Shown: in pieces, positions 34,725-46,599 of the stretch
Position numbering within the stretch: position 1 is the first letter of the stretch
How the letters are laid out: each line of letters begins with the position of its first letter
Origin: Nymphaea colorata
Taxonomy: Eukaryota > Streptophyta > Magnoliopsida > Nymphaeales > Nymphaeaceae
Reading direction: 5' to 3'
DNA: 60,000 nucleotides
Assembly: GCF_008831285.2 (NCBI RefSeq)
Contig: NC_045140.1
Span: 11,096,505 to 11,156,504, forward strand
Notes under the pieces: model-generated
Database searches by the model: none
Seen by the model: only the letters and a program-made list of their open reading frames with translations
Told to the model about the DNA's origin: nothing
Position numbers and translations under genes: made by a program

Positions 34725-37700
34725 TGATAGGACGCAAGCTGTGGGCACTGTAGTTGTCCCGAAAACCCAGACTACGCTGCCGTCCTGACCTCCCAAGATC
34801 TCTTCACGGATGCTTTCGACGACAGAGTTATTAAGATTACAAGCCAATTTCTACCCCACTGAGGACAAACCTAGTGAATGCCCAAGGGTAAGGGTACAAG
34901 GAGGGCTTTTCCCGCCTATTCTAGGTCTGAACCTACTACACAGATGGGTTCAAGGCCTTACAACCATTGCGTACAAGAATGCCCCCAGCCTCACTCAACA
35001 AACCATTCATTCATGCCTATTCGTACAAACCATTCCCCAGCCCATAGGTTGGTCCACAGTTAAGGCTGAAAGCGAGTAAACCCACCCCGTTCTATAGGGG
35101 GAGAGTGAGGCAAACCTCGCTGGGGCTAGCCCAGCGGCACGACCAAGGGCAGAAGACCAAGAACCTCGGTATCCAGCAACGGACGGCGAGTCAGGCGAGT
35201 ACCAGCCTCTTCCACGCTTCCTATCGCGCCTTGGAAACACCATCAAACACAAGCAACAGGGCAACTACCAAGAACGTAATTAACATGAATATAGGAGGTT
35301 AATGTAGAGGAGCTTCACCAGACTGCAACAGGGACCCCAGGAGCGAATGTAAGGGGTGAGACTGGCACCGATTAATGCCGGTGCACGCGCGCTGCCAAGC
35401 AGCCTTTGCTCCTAGCTCCTCACGGCTGGTACCTAGCGGCTCATCGAGCAGCCCTCAAAACAGAAAATCATGCAGTCAATGTTTAATCAAATAACAAGAA
35501 CAGTCCCCAGGAGAAGAGAAGCGTCACCGTGTGCTAATTTAAACCCCAGGAGCAGACGTCAGTGGGGTGAGGCAAGCGCCGTTTAACGCCGGCGCAGGCC
35601 CGCTGCAAGGCAGCAAGTGCTCCAGCTTCCCACGATCGAGACTGAAGTGCTCAGGTTCAAGGGCGTGGACAGGGGTCTAGCCGCTTCCGAAAGTCACCAT
35701 ATATCATAGAAGTGTCCTTTCGAGCCGAATTTTGGACTGCAGCTCCGTCGAATGGTTATCCAAGGATGGTCCAAGATTGAGTTGGAAAGGGTCAAGCGTT
35801 CGGATTTTGGCTCTGGATGAAGACCCTGGACTGTCACAGGCGACAGGTTTCAGGTTTCTCTCAGGCGCAGGACAGGGGAGCTCAATCTTGCGAAATTCAC
35901 CAAAATTTACTCGAAGCTCGGATTGAGCTGAAATTTGGTGTGCAGCTGCCTGAGATAATTATCTATGGACGCCCAGAAGATGGGGAGCAAAAGCCCATCC
36001 TAAGGCCAGGTCGTTCCTTCAGAAAGACGTTGGACTGTTACCCAGAACAGAGGATAACAGGCAGAACAGGGCAGTCATCCTTCGAAAATTCACAGCAAAT
36101 CACCATGGCGTCGGATGAAGCTGAAACTTGGTAGAAAAGAGGCCAGGGTAATTACGATGGGACGCCCAGAGTATGGGGGGCAACTGCCCACCCTATGGCC
36201 AAGTCGTTAACAGGATTAGGGTCGGGTCTGCAACCTGAAACAGGGGTTCACGGTAGACAAAACCCAGCTCCTCCTTCTTGGCTCATCCCAGCAACCTGTT
36301 CGTACAGTCCACAGGCAGAAACCGAAAACAATCAACCAGGGAAAGGGGAGAATCGATCGGTCACCAGATTTGGGGTTTTCCCCCATATTTGCTGTCGTGA
36401 TCTGTGGAACCAGCTGCCGTTCAGGCGGAGATCGGACAGAGCGCCGCCGGCGGGTTCAGGATTCCGGCAGGGGGTCCTTGGCAGCTGTGGGCAGGCGGAT
36501 TCTGCTCAGTGGTGAACCCTGGCGTCGCCCAGGGGTGGAGAGACCAACTGCAAGTCCTTTTGGTGAAGCTGGGAAGTTCTGCAGGTTGATCGGGTGGAGG
36601 AGGCACGGGCAGGGGCGGACCGCAACCAGCGAGCTCCAGATGCCGTCGGGGGGGGGGGGCGGGTCGTCTGTAGCTGAAGACGGATGGATCCTTCTCAGGA
36701 ACGAACCACGGTGTTGCCCAGAGGTGCAAAAGCTAGCAGCATCGTCCCATGGGTCAACCGGGAGTGCATCAGTGGCCTGGATGGATGAGGAGTTGCGGTA
36801 TGAGCTGCGGTTGAAGCATCAGGCGCATCAGCAAGGGTTAGCTGCGGTGGATGGCGTTGGGGTTGCTTGGACCTCACGGGGGAGAGCAGAAGAAGCGTCA
36901 GAGGAAAGGGACGCACGGGGGAGATAGATGAAGTCAGGATCAAGGTGAGGAAGGCGCTAGGAGGTAGGGACGCGAGAGAGAGACACGGGGGAGACAGCCC
37001 TCGTCAAGGCGAGGGTGAACCCTCGGGCGGGAGGAGAGAGAAATCGCGAGAGAGGAGAGAGATATCGAGTTTCTCATTTCAAAAACATACCTCTACAGTG
37101 AAGCTCAAGCGTTTTAAGGCTTGAGTGAACCGGTTTGGCTACCGACTCGGTTTTACGTGGCCGAACCGGTTCCAAATCCAATAAGCTTACAAATACAAGG
37201 GTTTAAGTTTTAAAATATGTACAAACGTAAAGAGGGAACCGCTTTGCACGGTCACCCAAGTCTAACATCACTCGCTCCCAGGGCGAGATCGGCCGAGGCG
37301 CTCGAGCCGGGCGTGAACACGCTTCACCCAGACTCAGGATGGGTGGTCTTCTTCCCGAGCGTGGTCGAGTCCGGGTCGTCCTCCTTCAGCACCAGTCCCT
37401 CGCTCCGTGTGTCCACTGGCTCCTTGGTCCCACTAGGTCCGGGTACTTTTTCGAACCTGTTACAAGAAGGGTTAGCCATAGATAAGTCTAAACGCGGGTC
37501 GACCATCGGCTCTTTCCCAGCTCGGCGGGTGGGGACAAGGTCAGCCATGGTCGTAGCCCTGACGACGCTAGCTGTCTCGCGCTCGACGGCGCCACCTTCG
37601 GCCGTTGGCGGCCTTCTTCGGCGCCCCTCGGCGCTGGTGTGGCCGGTCCCGGAAGGCACCCTGTTGCCTCCTACGCCCTCGACTGGCTCAACGGCCGTAG

Positions 37701-37866
37701 CTGTCTCCTGGATGTCACCCTCTTCCGCGGTCCTGGCTCGTTCCCGAGGCGGCAGAGAACGGGCCTCTCCACTCCCTCGACGCTTGGCCGGGGTGGCCCT
37801 GCGTCTTACGGCCTCGCCTACGTCCTGTCTCGACGGACTCCTAAACAGGCCCGTATCAGATCCACA
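34725..37866 (-). repeat. 5' LTR of the chromovirus
   Basis: Partner of 26,841-29,970, about 10 bp longer because of small indels, including one near 36,525-36,545 and a G-run length difference near 36,650. In the element's orientation it would carry the promoter. It contains CT-rich sequence and an open frame of about 200 codons (37,962-37,324) that corresponds to the pol C-terminal tail found in the 3' LTR. Confidence 0.9.
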
Positions 37867-38165
37867 ATCCACAGTGCACATGGCAGTGGCCGGTTCCATT
37901 CTGCCAGCAGGGACAAGGTTGAATATTGTCAAATTTGGATTTAGATCCAAAATCCAGAACATAAAGCGGATCTAAAACCAAATTCGAGGACAAAATTTAG
38001 ACCCAAACTCTTGATCCGAAATATACCTGCTGAAGGTTGTGCCTCCATCGTATTATTATTCCAAGGAATTAACTATAGACTTCAAGATTGATAGATGCGT
38101 TAAATATTTTCTGTTTTGCTTATTCTCTTTTTTCAACAAGTCTTGGACTTTTTCACGGATACAGG
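37867..38165. repeat. Tandem unit II, right part
   Basis: The sequence resumes ATCCACAGTGCACATGGC exactly as expected from the unbroken sites in units I and III, and runs to the GGGGCTTAGG block that starts the next unit. Confidence 0.8.
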
Positions 38166-39830
38166 GGCTTAGGTATTGCATAATAATAGGAAGATATCAA
38201 AAATTCTTGCTCGTAACTCGCCCTTTAGTTACACGCCAACACTTCACCTATCATGGCCTCTTCCACACGGCAGACCACCGGAATTCCCTTGCCTGAAAAG
38301 ATCAGGTATGCGGTTTGGGCTCCCTCAATTTGGAGCGGACCGCACTTTAGCTGTCTCATAATATTATCTAATAAGTTATGATTCACTTTGTTGTCACTCG
38401 GGTTTATGAACGTTAGAAAAAGCTTTTCTTTTAAATAATGTCTACCTTCACGTCTGTGAATGTTAATCATCATCACTGACGTTTCTTTGCAAATCGTCGG
38501 AGTCGGATCATAGGATTGCCCATTATGTCACGAGTCATGACCTACGCATCCGAGTAGGCTAATTATCGTCAATTAAGTATAAGTTCTTTTTTTTTTTTGG
38601 TCTTGTATTGCTGAAAACTGATGTTTGTTATTTTGTAAATTGTGAAATATATATTAATATATGATGGTTTTAAAGTAGTTTTGTCGTATTCTTAATTTGT
38701 ATTTATGTTCACTCTCAGTTACTTGGTAATGAAAAAAGTGCTGCAACATGTGTACATTCTGGTTGTCTTTTCTCCAAGGCATTGTTTTGTTAGACTAACT
38801 TTACTAAACATACATACAGATACTCATATTATATGTTCTTCAGTTTCAGTTAAAAAAAAAAAAATTAAAACATAAAGTCCCAACAGATTTACACACCTTC
38901 TTTATCTACTTAAAAATGCACTGCAAGTTTTGCCGAGCCCAGAGTTAACTCGCTAACCTACTGAGCCATGCAACCAACAGCCAATAAGAGTCCAACTCAT
39001 GGGTTTCCCAACTGCCCCATCATGTCAATGTTGGAACTAGAAGTACCGAATCATTTTGCAATCCATGAAAATTGGCAATTAAGATACCTTTCACACCAAA
39101 ACACGCATATGGTTATTTAACTAGGCGGCCTACACATGCTTAGAATAAACGGCGGCAATTAAATTAAAAGTAATTTTTAATGGACTCTGCCTTGGGTCGA
39201 CGAAGGGTCGGTACAGCGCATATATATATATATATATTATATGGAACCGAATTGAGTTGGAATGGAATGCTAATTGCACGACTTAAATTTAAGGGCGTTT
39301 GGATGACACCCCCCATCTAACCCAAAAGTACATGGAACGTTGACTGTATGAAGTGCACCAGACTATTTGGTGCTTCAAGTGCTCTGGTCAGGACAACCAG
39401 ACTATTTGGTGCTTCAAGTGCTCTGGTCAGGACAAGAGGCAAACACATGGCCTTCACCATAAGCACAGAACAGATCATCTTGGCCTTCATGTGGAGCGCA
39501 GAATTCATTGCAGCTGCTGTGCTGGGCAGGAAGGTGAATGACCATATGATATTACTCAGACCTCAGCTACCCTAGTAGTTCCCTTCCCCTGTGCTATACT
39601 GTACAGCACTTGTGTTTTCCAGATGGTAGCGTGACAGAGGCCCAGCCTAGGATCCACAGTGCACATGGCAGTGGCCAGTTCCATTCTGCCACCAGGGACA
39701 AGCTTGAATCTTGTCAAATTTCGATTTAGATCCCAAATTCAAACCACTGAACGGATCTGAACACAAATTCAAGCAAAAAAATGTAGACCCAAACTCTTGA
39801 TCAGAAATGAGAATTTGTGAGAAGATACCA
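38165..39830. repeat. Tandem unit III
   Basis: The shortest unit. It has an extra segment at about 38,170-38,430 and lacks several middle blocks. It retains the GC-richer end block with the short conserved frame (about 39,560-39,690, - strand) and the intact GGATCCACAGTGCAC site that the retrotransposon hit in unit II. A short (TA)n lies at 39,219-39,237. Confidence 0.75.
39357..39434 (+). repeat. 39-bp tandem duplication
   Basis: The unit ACCAGACTATTTGGTGCTTC (continuing to GGTCAGGACA) occurs twice, at 39,357 and 39,396, without mismatch by eye. Unit I has one copy at about 22,677. Perfect identity suggests a recent slippage event. Confidence 0.92.
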
Positions 39831-40090
39831 GAAAAGCCAGGCCCACGAACATTCGGCGGGTTTTGAGTTATTTTGTAATGGAAAATAAAAACTTGGGTTA
39901 AATTTTTAATTGAGCGCCAACACTAACGTGGGGGAGGGCTCATTTGCAACTTGTCTCCTTGGTTTGATTTCTTCTTCTTCCTCTTCTGCAGTCTATAGTC
40001 TTTTTTGTTATTTCTGCATTATATATAGGTTGTCCAGCATCTTTTGTAAGGTTTCCTTGTATATCCCAAGCTTTTGAAAAAGTAAATTTA
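39831..40090. other. Intergenic or LINE 3' sequence
   Basis: AT-rich sequence between tandem unit III and the LINE. It may include the LINE 3' untranslated region; no clear poly(A) tail or target duplication could be identified. Confidence 0.35.
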
Positions 40091-43000
40091 TTCCTTTAAT
40101 TTGTTTTTTCAGAAGTTTTGCTTTGGCCCCTATACAAATTCTGTGGATCGTATAATGGCCCCCAAACACAAAATTGACATGATCTCTTCATCAGGTTTGG
40201 AAAGTTGTTCAACAGTCTGTTCCTACCTTCCAGGGCATTGCGAAGCATCCTCTTCCATTTGTTGTTGTTAGCCAAAATTGCCAATTCTATGTTGATCATG
40301 ATGAACTTTTCGTACACAGATTGAAGGCAAAATAAGTTCTGGGGTGCTCTGGTCCTCCACACTGCTTGCTGCCTCGTACCATATTATCTCGTTAGCATTT
40401 CGACTTAAGGCTGCCTAGATATGACCCACAAATTGAGGCAAGGAGAATTTCATCTCATGATGTGTAGAGTCGTTCCTAAGCTGCCAAATCTTCCATAGAA
40501 TAGTAGAGAAACACAATCTCCAGCACCTTCCCAGCCAGCCGCGTTTGAAGGACATAGCATGCCATTTCTTGAATTCATGGATAGCGTTTGAATGGCGCAC
40601 TCTTCGAACTCCAAACTTCCTGAAAATTAAAAGCCAAAGCTTGGCAGCAAGCTTACGTTGGAAGAATAAGTGGTTAGTGTCCTCCTCAGAACACAGACAT
40701 AAGGAACACCTACTTGCTAATTGGATGCCAAGATGTTTAAGTCTATCTTGAGTGGGATGCCAGCCTTCACAAGCTAAATAAAATGTCCACAAACTGCAAG
40801 GGTGACTTCTGCTAGCCCAGATCTTCTATCTCCAGTTGTGAGAGGCATTGGAAGTGTGTATAACCTCCTAATTTCATTTTGCTCAAAGATGAGGAGTTCT
40901 TTCCATTCCATAGGAGACAGTATGCTGAGTTAGCGTTGTTCTCCAAAATGCAATGTGGGAGTATAGAAAGAATGAACTCCCGAATGGCGTCATTTCAATT
41001 TCTGCTAGAAATATAAGTGTGGATCTGAGCTACGGTGGAGTGGATATCAGAAAAAACCTGACCCGGAAGATCAACATGAATTTCAGTAATGAGAATCCTA
41101 AAATTCCACATGTCCATCCAAAAATGCACTTGATGGCCGTCATTTAACTTTCCATTCCACCGGGTTTTTGTTTTCAGACCAGACCTTCAGCATGCTCTTC
41201 CATAACCAAGAGTCATGGTTCTTCTTAGAGCAAGTCCAAAGACTGTTTTCTGACAAATATTTGCTTTTGAAAATATTAGTCCAAGGCATCTCCTTGGACG
41301 GAGTGGAGATAATAAGCTGGAGAAGAGCTGCCCGATTAAGTCCCTAAAAGAGACTGGATTCCCACACCTCCTTCCTTAATAAGATATAGCGGGAGGAATA
41401 ACATTAGTCTATTGTTGGAGTCTATACAGGCGGCGGTAAAGAATTTCCATTGCAGCGATGAATATATATGGAGAGAGTGGGTCTCATTGCCGAATGCCAC
41501 TAGAAGTAGGAAGCAAATCCCTTCACGCACCGTTAATTTAAACTGCAATAGACGTAGATGAGACACATGCCATAATCCTCTGTTTCCATCAGGGGTGAAA
41601 TCCAACGTATAGTAAGGATTGGGAGATATATTTTCAATTCAAATGATCTTAAGCTTTAGACAAATCAACTTTCATCGCTAGAGATGGATGATGGATATGA
41701 TGAAGCCCTTGAACCACTACATGAGCAACAATGATGTTATCTCTAATACGACGACCCTTGTGAAATGCACTATGATCCGGGGAAATGATTTTGTAAAGAG
41801 AGATCTCATTTTGTTAGCCCAAATCTTAGAAATAATTTTGTAATGAGTGTTGCACAAGCCAATCTGTCTGAATACTTCCCGACGATTTGCACCCCCTTTC
41901 TTAGCAATCAACGCAATAAGATATTGATTCAGTTTTTTAACAAGTCTACCTATATGAAAGAAATCCGTGACTGCGAGGAACACTTCTTCACCTATCATGT
42001 ACCAGAAATGTTGGAAAAGGTCAGCTGAAAAGCCATTAGGGCCTGGGGCATTGTAAACATCCATGGAGAAAGTAGCATTTCTGACTTCCTCCTCTATCAC
42101 AGATGTAAGTAGGAGATTATTTTCCTCCTCGCTGACCATTTCCCCTATTGTAAGATCCTGCATGACATCTCCAGAGAACCCATCATCTTGCAGGAGAGAA
42201 GAAAAGTAGCTTCACAAATGCCCCTTGTAGTGAGAGGATCCCTAGAAGGATCTTGTGGGCCTTCGATGAGACGTAAATGCCCTCTACCTTTGACGATCTC
42301 ATGGAAAAATTTAATGTTACGGTCACCCTTTTTGATACATTTCGATTTGGATTTTTGTTTCCATAGAAGCTCTTCATCATCCATCGTTTCCTTAAGTTCT
42401 TTCTTAAGGAAAGTTCATAATCCACCATGATATATCCAGTTCTCTATTCTCAAATCGAATCAAATCTAGTTTTTTTTGTAAGGATATAATTCTTTTAGGG
42501 ATGTTACCACAACGTAACCTGTTCCATTCAGAAAGTTCTTTTCTCACTACTTCCAAGTTTGGCAAGGGCCCTAACCATGGGGTAGCCATGAACAACCAAC
42601 CTCCATTTCTCAACAGCAATTTGATGACAACTTTCTTTTTTACCCCAAAACAACTGGTATTTAAACAATCTCTTGCCAAAGTAATTAGAGATAGAATATC
42701 CCACTGATGAGGGAAGATGAACATATAATTGGGATAGACCACCAAGTCCATTCATCCATAGAGAGTTTAATAGGCACTAGTCTAACCTGCAGAGAATCCT
42801 CTCCGGCCCCTCCCCGTTATTAGACCAAGTGAAACGCCTCTTTCTATTCTCCAAGATCCGTGAGATTGCAATAAGTAAAAAAGGAATTAAAAGTAGCACA
42901 ACAGTTAAAGTTTGGAGCCTTCCCTGTTTTGTCCCTTGCATGCCTAAGGGAATTAAAATCACCAACAAGTGGGAGGTCAATAGAGAGGATGTTCTATCTT

Positions 43001-43330
43001 AGGAGAATAAATTGACTGGCTCTAGTCATAAGGCTTGGACTCATATAAACCCCCGAAACAGCAAACTGGAGTGGGTCCTCTTTCTTTTTAAAAATACATA
43101 AAGAGTAGAATTCATAATGCTGGATAGACAAGTTTCTAACAGAGTGTGGGCGCCAAGCCTCTACAATCCTTCCAGAAAAACCACCATTGTCGTTTCTAAA
43201 CCATGCATATTGAGGGTGAAGCTTAGTAAAACGACTAAAGGGAGTAAGAGAGAGCATAGTATCGTACAAAAGACCACATCAGGGACATCATTCTGTAATT
43301 TCGCACCAAGCCTCTCACATTCGACGCTAT
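40090..43330 (-). pseudogene. LINE ORF2: endonuclease, RT and zf-RVT (degenerate)
   Basis: On the - strand the order is that of a plant LINE ORF2. Endonuclease remains lie at 43,270-42,780 (YAWFRNDNGGFSGRIVEAWR; SHLLVILIPLGM resembles the usual GDFN region). The linker is at 42,755-42,145 (ELLWKQKSKSKCIKKGDRN, IKFFHEIVKGR). Then comes the reverse transcriptase start at 42,163-41,640 (NAPGPNGFSADLFQHFW; ALIAKKGG). The RT core with the catalytic Asp pair is missing through a deletion at about 41,460, where PTLSIYI joins downstream sequence. The tail keeps KEGGVGIQSLLG and a zf-RVT domain at 40,792-40,415 (CSLCLCSEEDTNHLFF; ILWKIWQLRND). Many stops and shifts are present. It is a dead copy. Confidence 0.88.
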
Positions 43331-43481
43331 GATTTTAAGATACATAGAGACTAATCCACGGGTTGGGGATGGTCCTCCTTATCCAAAGTGGCTAAGGCAA
43401 TACAGATACCATCATCTGGGACTTTATTCTCCTTCCCCAAATCCATATTGCTATTCTCCTTCCAAGAGCCATCAACTGAGC

Positions 43482-44557
43482 TAGGGCTGCACAACGAGCC
43501 GGGCTCGACTCGAACTCGCTCGGCTCGAGCTCAACTCATTTATAAACGAGTCGAGTTCGAGCTGAAAGTTGAACTCGTGTCAATAAACAAGTCGAGTTTG
43601 AGTTGCAAAAACTCGACTCGTTTAAACTCGACTCGATATATTAAATCGATTAAATTGAATAAACCGGTTCACGAAACCATTTCACCGGTTTAAGGTAAAA
43701 ACTCTTTTCTCTTCCCATTCGGTCTTCACTCTTCCTTCTTTCAGTTCACTCTTCTGTCTGCTCTCTCTTTTGTTGTCTTCCCTATTCCGTTGACCACGAC
43801 CTGAGGGCACTTGATGTCTTCCAACTGCTCTCTCTCTTCCGCTGCTGCTGCCTTCTCTCGCCGGCTGCCACTACTGCCTTCTCTCGCCGGCCGCCGCTGC
43901 TGCTGCTGCCTCAGACACATCCGTTGTCCTTCTCACTCTTGCTGCACCTCCTGCTCCCGCCTTCACGCTAGGTACCCCTTCGGCCTTCCTTTTTTCTTCT
44001 CCTTGTTGTCGTTCTTCTTCCTCCTCCTCCCAATTGATTTTGCCCAAATGAAACCCACCAGAAATCAAACACATCCGTCGCCTTTCCCCTTCTCTCGCTG
44101 TTGCTGCCTCAAACACCATCAACGCTCGTATTCACTGCTCTTGAGGGACTGTTTGCTACCTCCTCCTGTCCCTTCCACAAGGTTTACAGGTCTTCTCGCT
44201 CTCCCTCTCTTTCTCTCTGCTGCTTTGTTGCATAGCCCCTTTTTCTTCTGTTTTCGAGTTTTTTTGTTGAACTATGTTGCATTGATGATGTATTTGACAA
44301 AATAAAGGGTATGATTATGTGCTTGATTACAACGAGAAATAGGTTTTCCTGTTCACATGCAGAGAAGTAGATGGTTGAAGAACACAGTTAATCGAGTTAA
44401 AAGGAAGGAGCAAGAAGAGTTTTGTGGCGTAGATGCAGTAAACGAGTTAATCGATTCGAGCTCGAGCTCAACTTTGTATAATTGAGTCGAGCTCGAGCTT
44501 GTGTTAGGCAGCTAGACTCAAGTTCCTCGAGCTCTTTGAGCGTCGTGTGCAGCCCTA
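43482..44557. mobile_element. hAT-like element, 1.08 kb, inserted in the LINE
   Basis: The ends are inverted: TAGGGCTGCACA at left and TGTGCAGCCCTA at right. The flanks are AACTGAGC (43,474-43,481) and AACTGAGG (44,558-44,565), an 8-bp target duplication matching at 7 of 8 bases. The subterminal parts are dense in GAGCTCGACTCGA-like words, as in the element at 5,442-5,975. The interior (43,700-44,300) is C/T-rich with CTGCTGCTG and CTCTCGCCGGC runs. It gives a 164-codon Cys/Ser/Leu-rich frame, which I do not accept as a gene. It has no transposase, so it must have been moved in trans. Confidence 0.88.
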
Positions 44558-45340
44558 AACTGAGGAGCATCATTTTTTGACGTAACAGGCCCTTTGATCA
44601 GCAGAATATTATTTTGGATTTCTGCTAAGGATTTGTGGGTGGCCATAGAAGGAGGTTCGTAAGACTCTTTGAGTCGACAGGCCTTACTCCTTCCATGCTA
44701 CTTTCAAGAGGGCTGCAGAAGAACTCTCTGAGACCTCTCCTTCCGTATAATGCCTTATATTGACGGCCCAAAACTTGATTTCAGGAGGAATCTCAGGCTC
44801 GCCCAAATTTTTTGGGATTCACATTGAGACGCCAGATGAGGAACATAGTCCAAAATCTCAACAGTCGGACATTCTAAGGCTACTGAATCTGTTTGCTGAA
44901 GATCTTACCTGTGGCCTATCTTGTACCTGCTTACTTCTTGGTTTCTGATTTTTGTTCTACACTTCTACCCAAGGGATTGCCGATCATATGCTTCCTTCTC
45001 AGATTGCTGAATTTTCAGACATTTCTCAGAAAGATGGATATTGGAATGGCATCTGTGACAATATTTTAATCCTCCCTTCATAGTGTATCGGTTGGATGAT
45101 GGCCATGCCCGCTTCAAGCGTAATTTCTATCTCAAAGATAGGTTAAAAGTCATAATGGAACTTCCACACAGATTAAAGCATAACCTGCACGGTGAATGCG
45201 TACAATAAAATGAACAACCGCAATAAGATTGCCGCTAAGTGCTCCAGCAACTGCTGAAAAAATCGACTCATTCCACAAAATAGATGCCATTTTTTGGCAA
45301 CTGATCCCAGATTGGAATCTTAATAGCTTCTTCTACTGCC
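44558..45340 (-). pseudogene. LINE ORF1 remnant, upstream part of the LINE
   Basis: Upstream of the hAT-like insertion on the - strand there are traces of a plant LINE ORF1 (DUF4283-type RNA-binding protein): PIWDQLPKNGIYFVE, then ALSGNLIAVVHFIVRIHRAG with YALICVEV. The zinc-knuckle area follows (CHRCHSNIHLSEKCLKI), then a tail with several stops. Together with 40,090-43,330 this makes one LINE of about 4.2 kb without the hAT-like insert. Confidence 0.65.
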
Positions 45341-45399
45341 ATTTCTAAGGAAAGGTTCCAGCAATTGATCACAAAACACTTACCAAGAACTCTCCATGA

Positions 45400-46455
45400 C
45401 CGTCGCTTCAGTGCTAACCAGATATCATCAAGAAACCTCCGCTCCCTAGGGCAGTGAAGAGAGGCGGGGAAGAGGTTTTCTACTGCTTCTTTAACGACTT
45501 CAGAGCCAACTTAGACTCCACGCTCACCCTTTCCGTTCCATGAAAAAAAGCAGCCCAAGACCGACCATTTGAAGGGTTCTTTCATACGCTCAAAAGAGGT
45601 TTACAAGTGAACATGACATGCTTGGCGTCTTCTTCATGCTTATGGCAGAGCCAACAACGATTGGCTAGACTCTTCCCCATCGATTTAGAACGAGCTTGAG
45701 TCGGCATCCGATCGTAGCTTGCAACATAGCAAAACCGTTGAACACGGGGAAGACAGTCACGATGCCAAATCCACCTACAGCACTCCTCCTCCGGATTCTT
45801 AATCCTCAATGACTGCCAAATAGTGTGGGTCTTGCAAGAGTCGACATTGACATTCTGGAATTGCAACCGATCTGGTCTGGCAGAGATACTAGGCATGATC
45901 ACATTGAGATTGCTTAGGAGCCGATGGACAAATAATTTTTCCATGGTACTGGGTGGTTTCTTGAATGGAATCTCCAAACAGATAATTGAAAACCTCGAAC
46001 TCTTCTGCATTGAGCCAGTCTCTTAAGCAATGACTACTCCATTCGTCATTCCGAAAACTAATCTGGCCCTTGCCGACTATCCATGAAGTCTGATCTTTAA
46101 TATCACTTGCAACACTTGGAAGAGTTTTCTAAAAAACCAAGAAGCATTGCGGACTCCTTTAACCGTCCAAAGGGACGGCCTGTGGAGGTACTTCTGCTGG
46201 ATGAAATTGGCCCATTCACTGTCACCAATACACACTTGAAGAGCAAACAATCCACCACAACCGTTACTTAAAATTTGAAAGTCAGGGAGATCCAGTCCTC
46301 CTTCGAGAACAGGTCGGCAACATTTCAGCAATTGTTCAGTTAAAAACACGGAAACAGAAGCCATTCTTGCAGAAAATATTGCAGCCAAAACACCCTTTTC
46401 TTCCAGGAAATTGCTTTCAAAAGCGTCACCCCTTACTGGATCAACATAAGTCATC
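45400..46455 (-). pseudogene. Second LINE, 3' part (RT tail and zf-RVT)
   Basis: At 46,454-46,077 the frame has CCRPVLEGGLDLPDFQILSN, the segment that follows the RT thumb in plant LINEs. At 46,010-45,582 it has a zf-RVT domain with IWQSLRI, IWHRDCLPRVQRF and RCWLCHKHEEDAKHVMFTC. The catalytic RT core is absent, so this is a 5'-truncated copy, the usual outcome of LINE insertion. It lies head to tail with the neighbouring LINE but is a different sequence. Confidence 0.82.
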
Positions 46456-46599
46456 TTTTTCTGCTTGACTGCATGCCCATTTAATTTAAATCATCAAGCG
46501 AAATATAAAGCATCAATTTCATCAAATTAACACAGTACTATAGAAGTTCCTGTATAGAACATAATTCCGCCCGAGCTTTTTGCGTTGTTCTAAGAGTAG

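Larger units (their letters stand above)
26841..37866 (-). mobile_element. Ty3/gypsy chromovirus LTR retrotransposon, about 11.0 kb
   Basis: Two LTRs of about 3.1 kb flank a 4.75-kb internal region on the - strand. The order is gag, protease, reverse transcriptase, RNase H, integrase and chromodomain, which defines a chromovirus. Very long LTRs and an initiator tRNA-Met primer site fit the Tekay/Del lineage, although this needs an RT tree. The element starts TGTGGATCTGATAC and ends CCTATCA on its own strand. It is flanked by GGATC (26,836-26,840, on the - strand) and GGAT (37,867-37,870), a 4-5-bp target duplication. The uninterrupted site can be seen in units I (about 23,779) and III (about 39,649). 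Stops and frameshifts make the copy non-autonomous. Confidence 0.93.

Noticed and set aside
43811-44305. 164-codon Cys/Ser/Leu-rich protein
   Set aside because: It lies inside a non-autonomous hAT-like element and reflects CTG and CTC-rich low-complexity DNA. No known fold or family.
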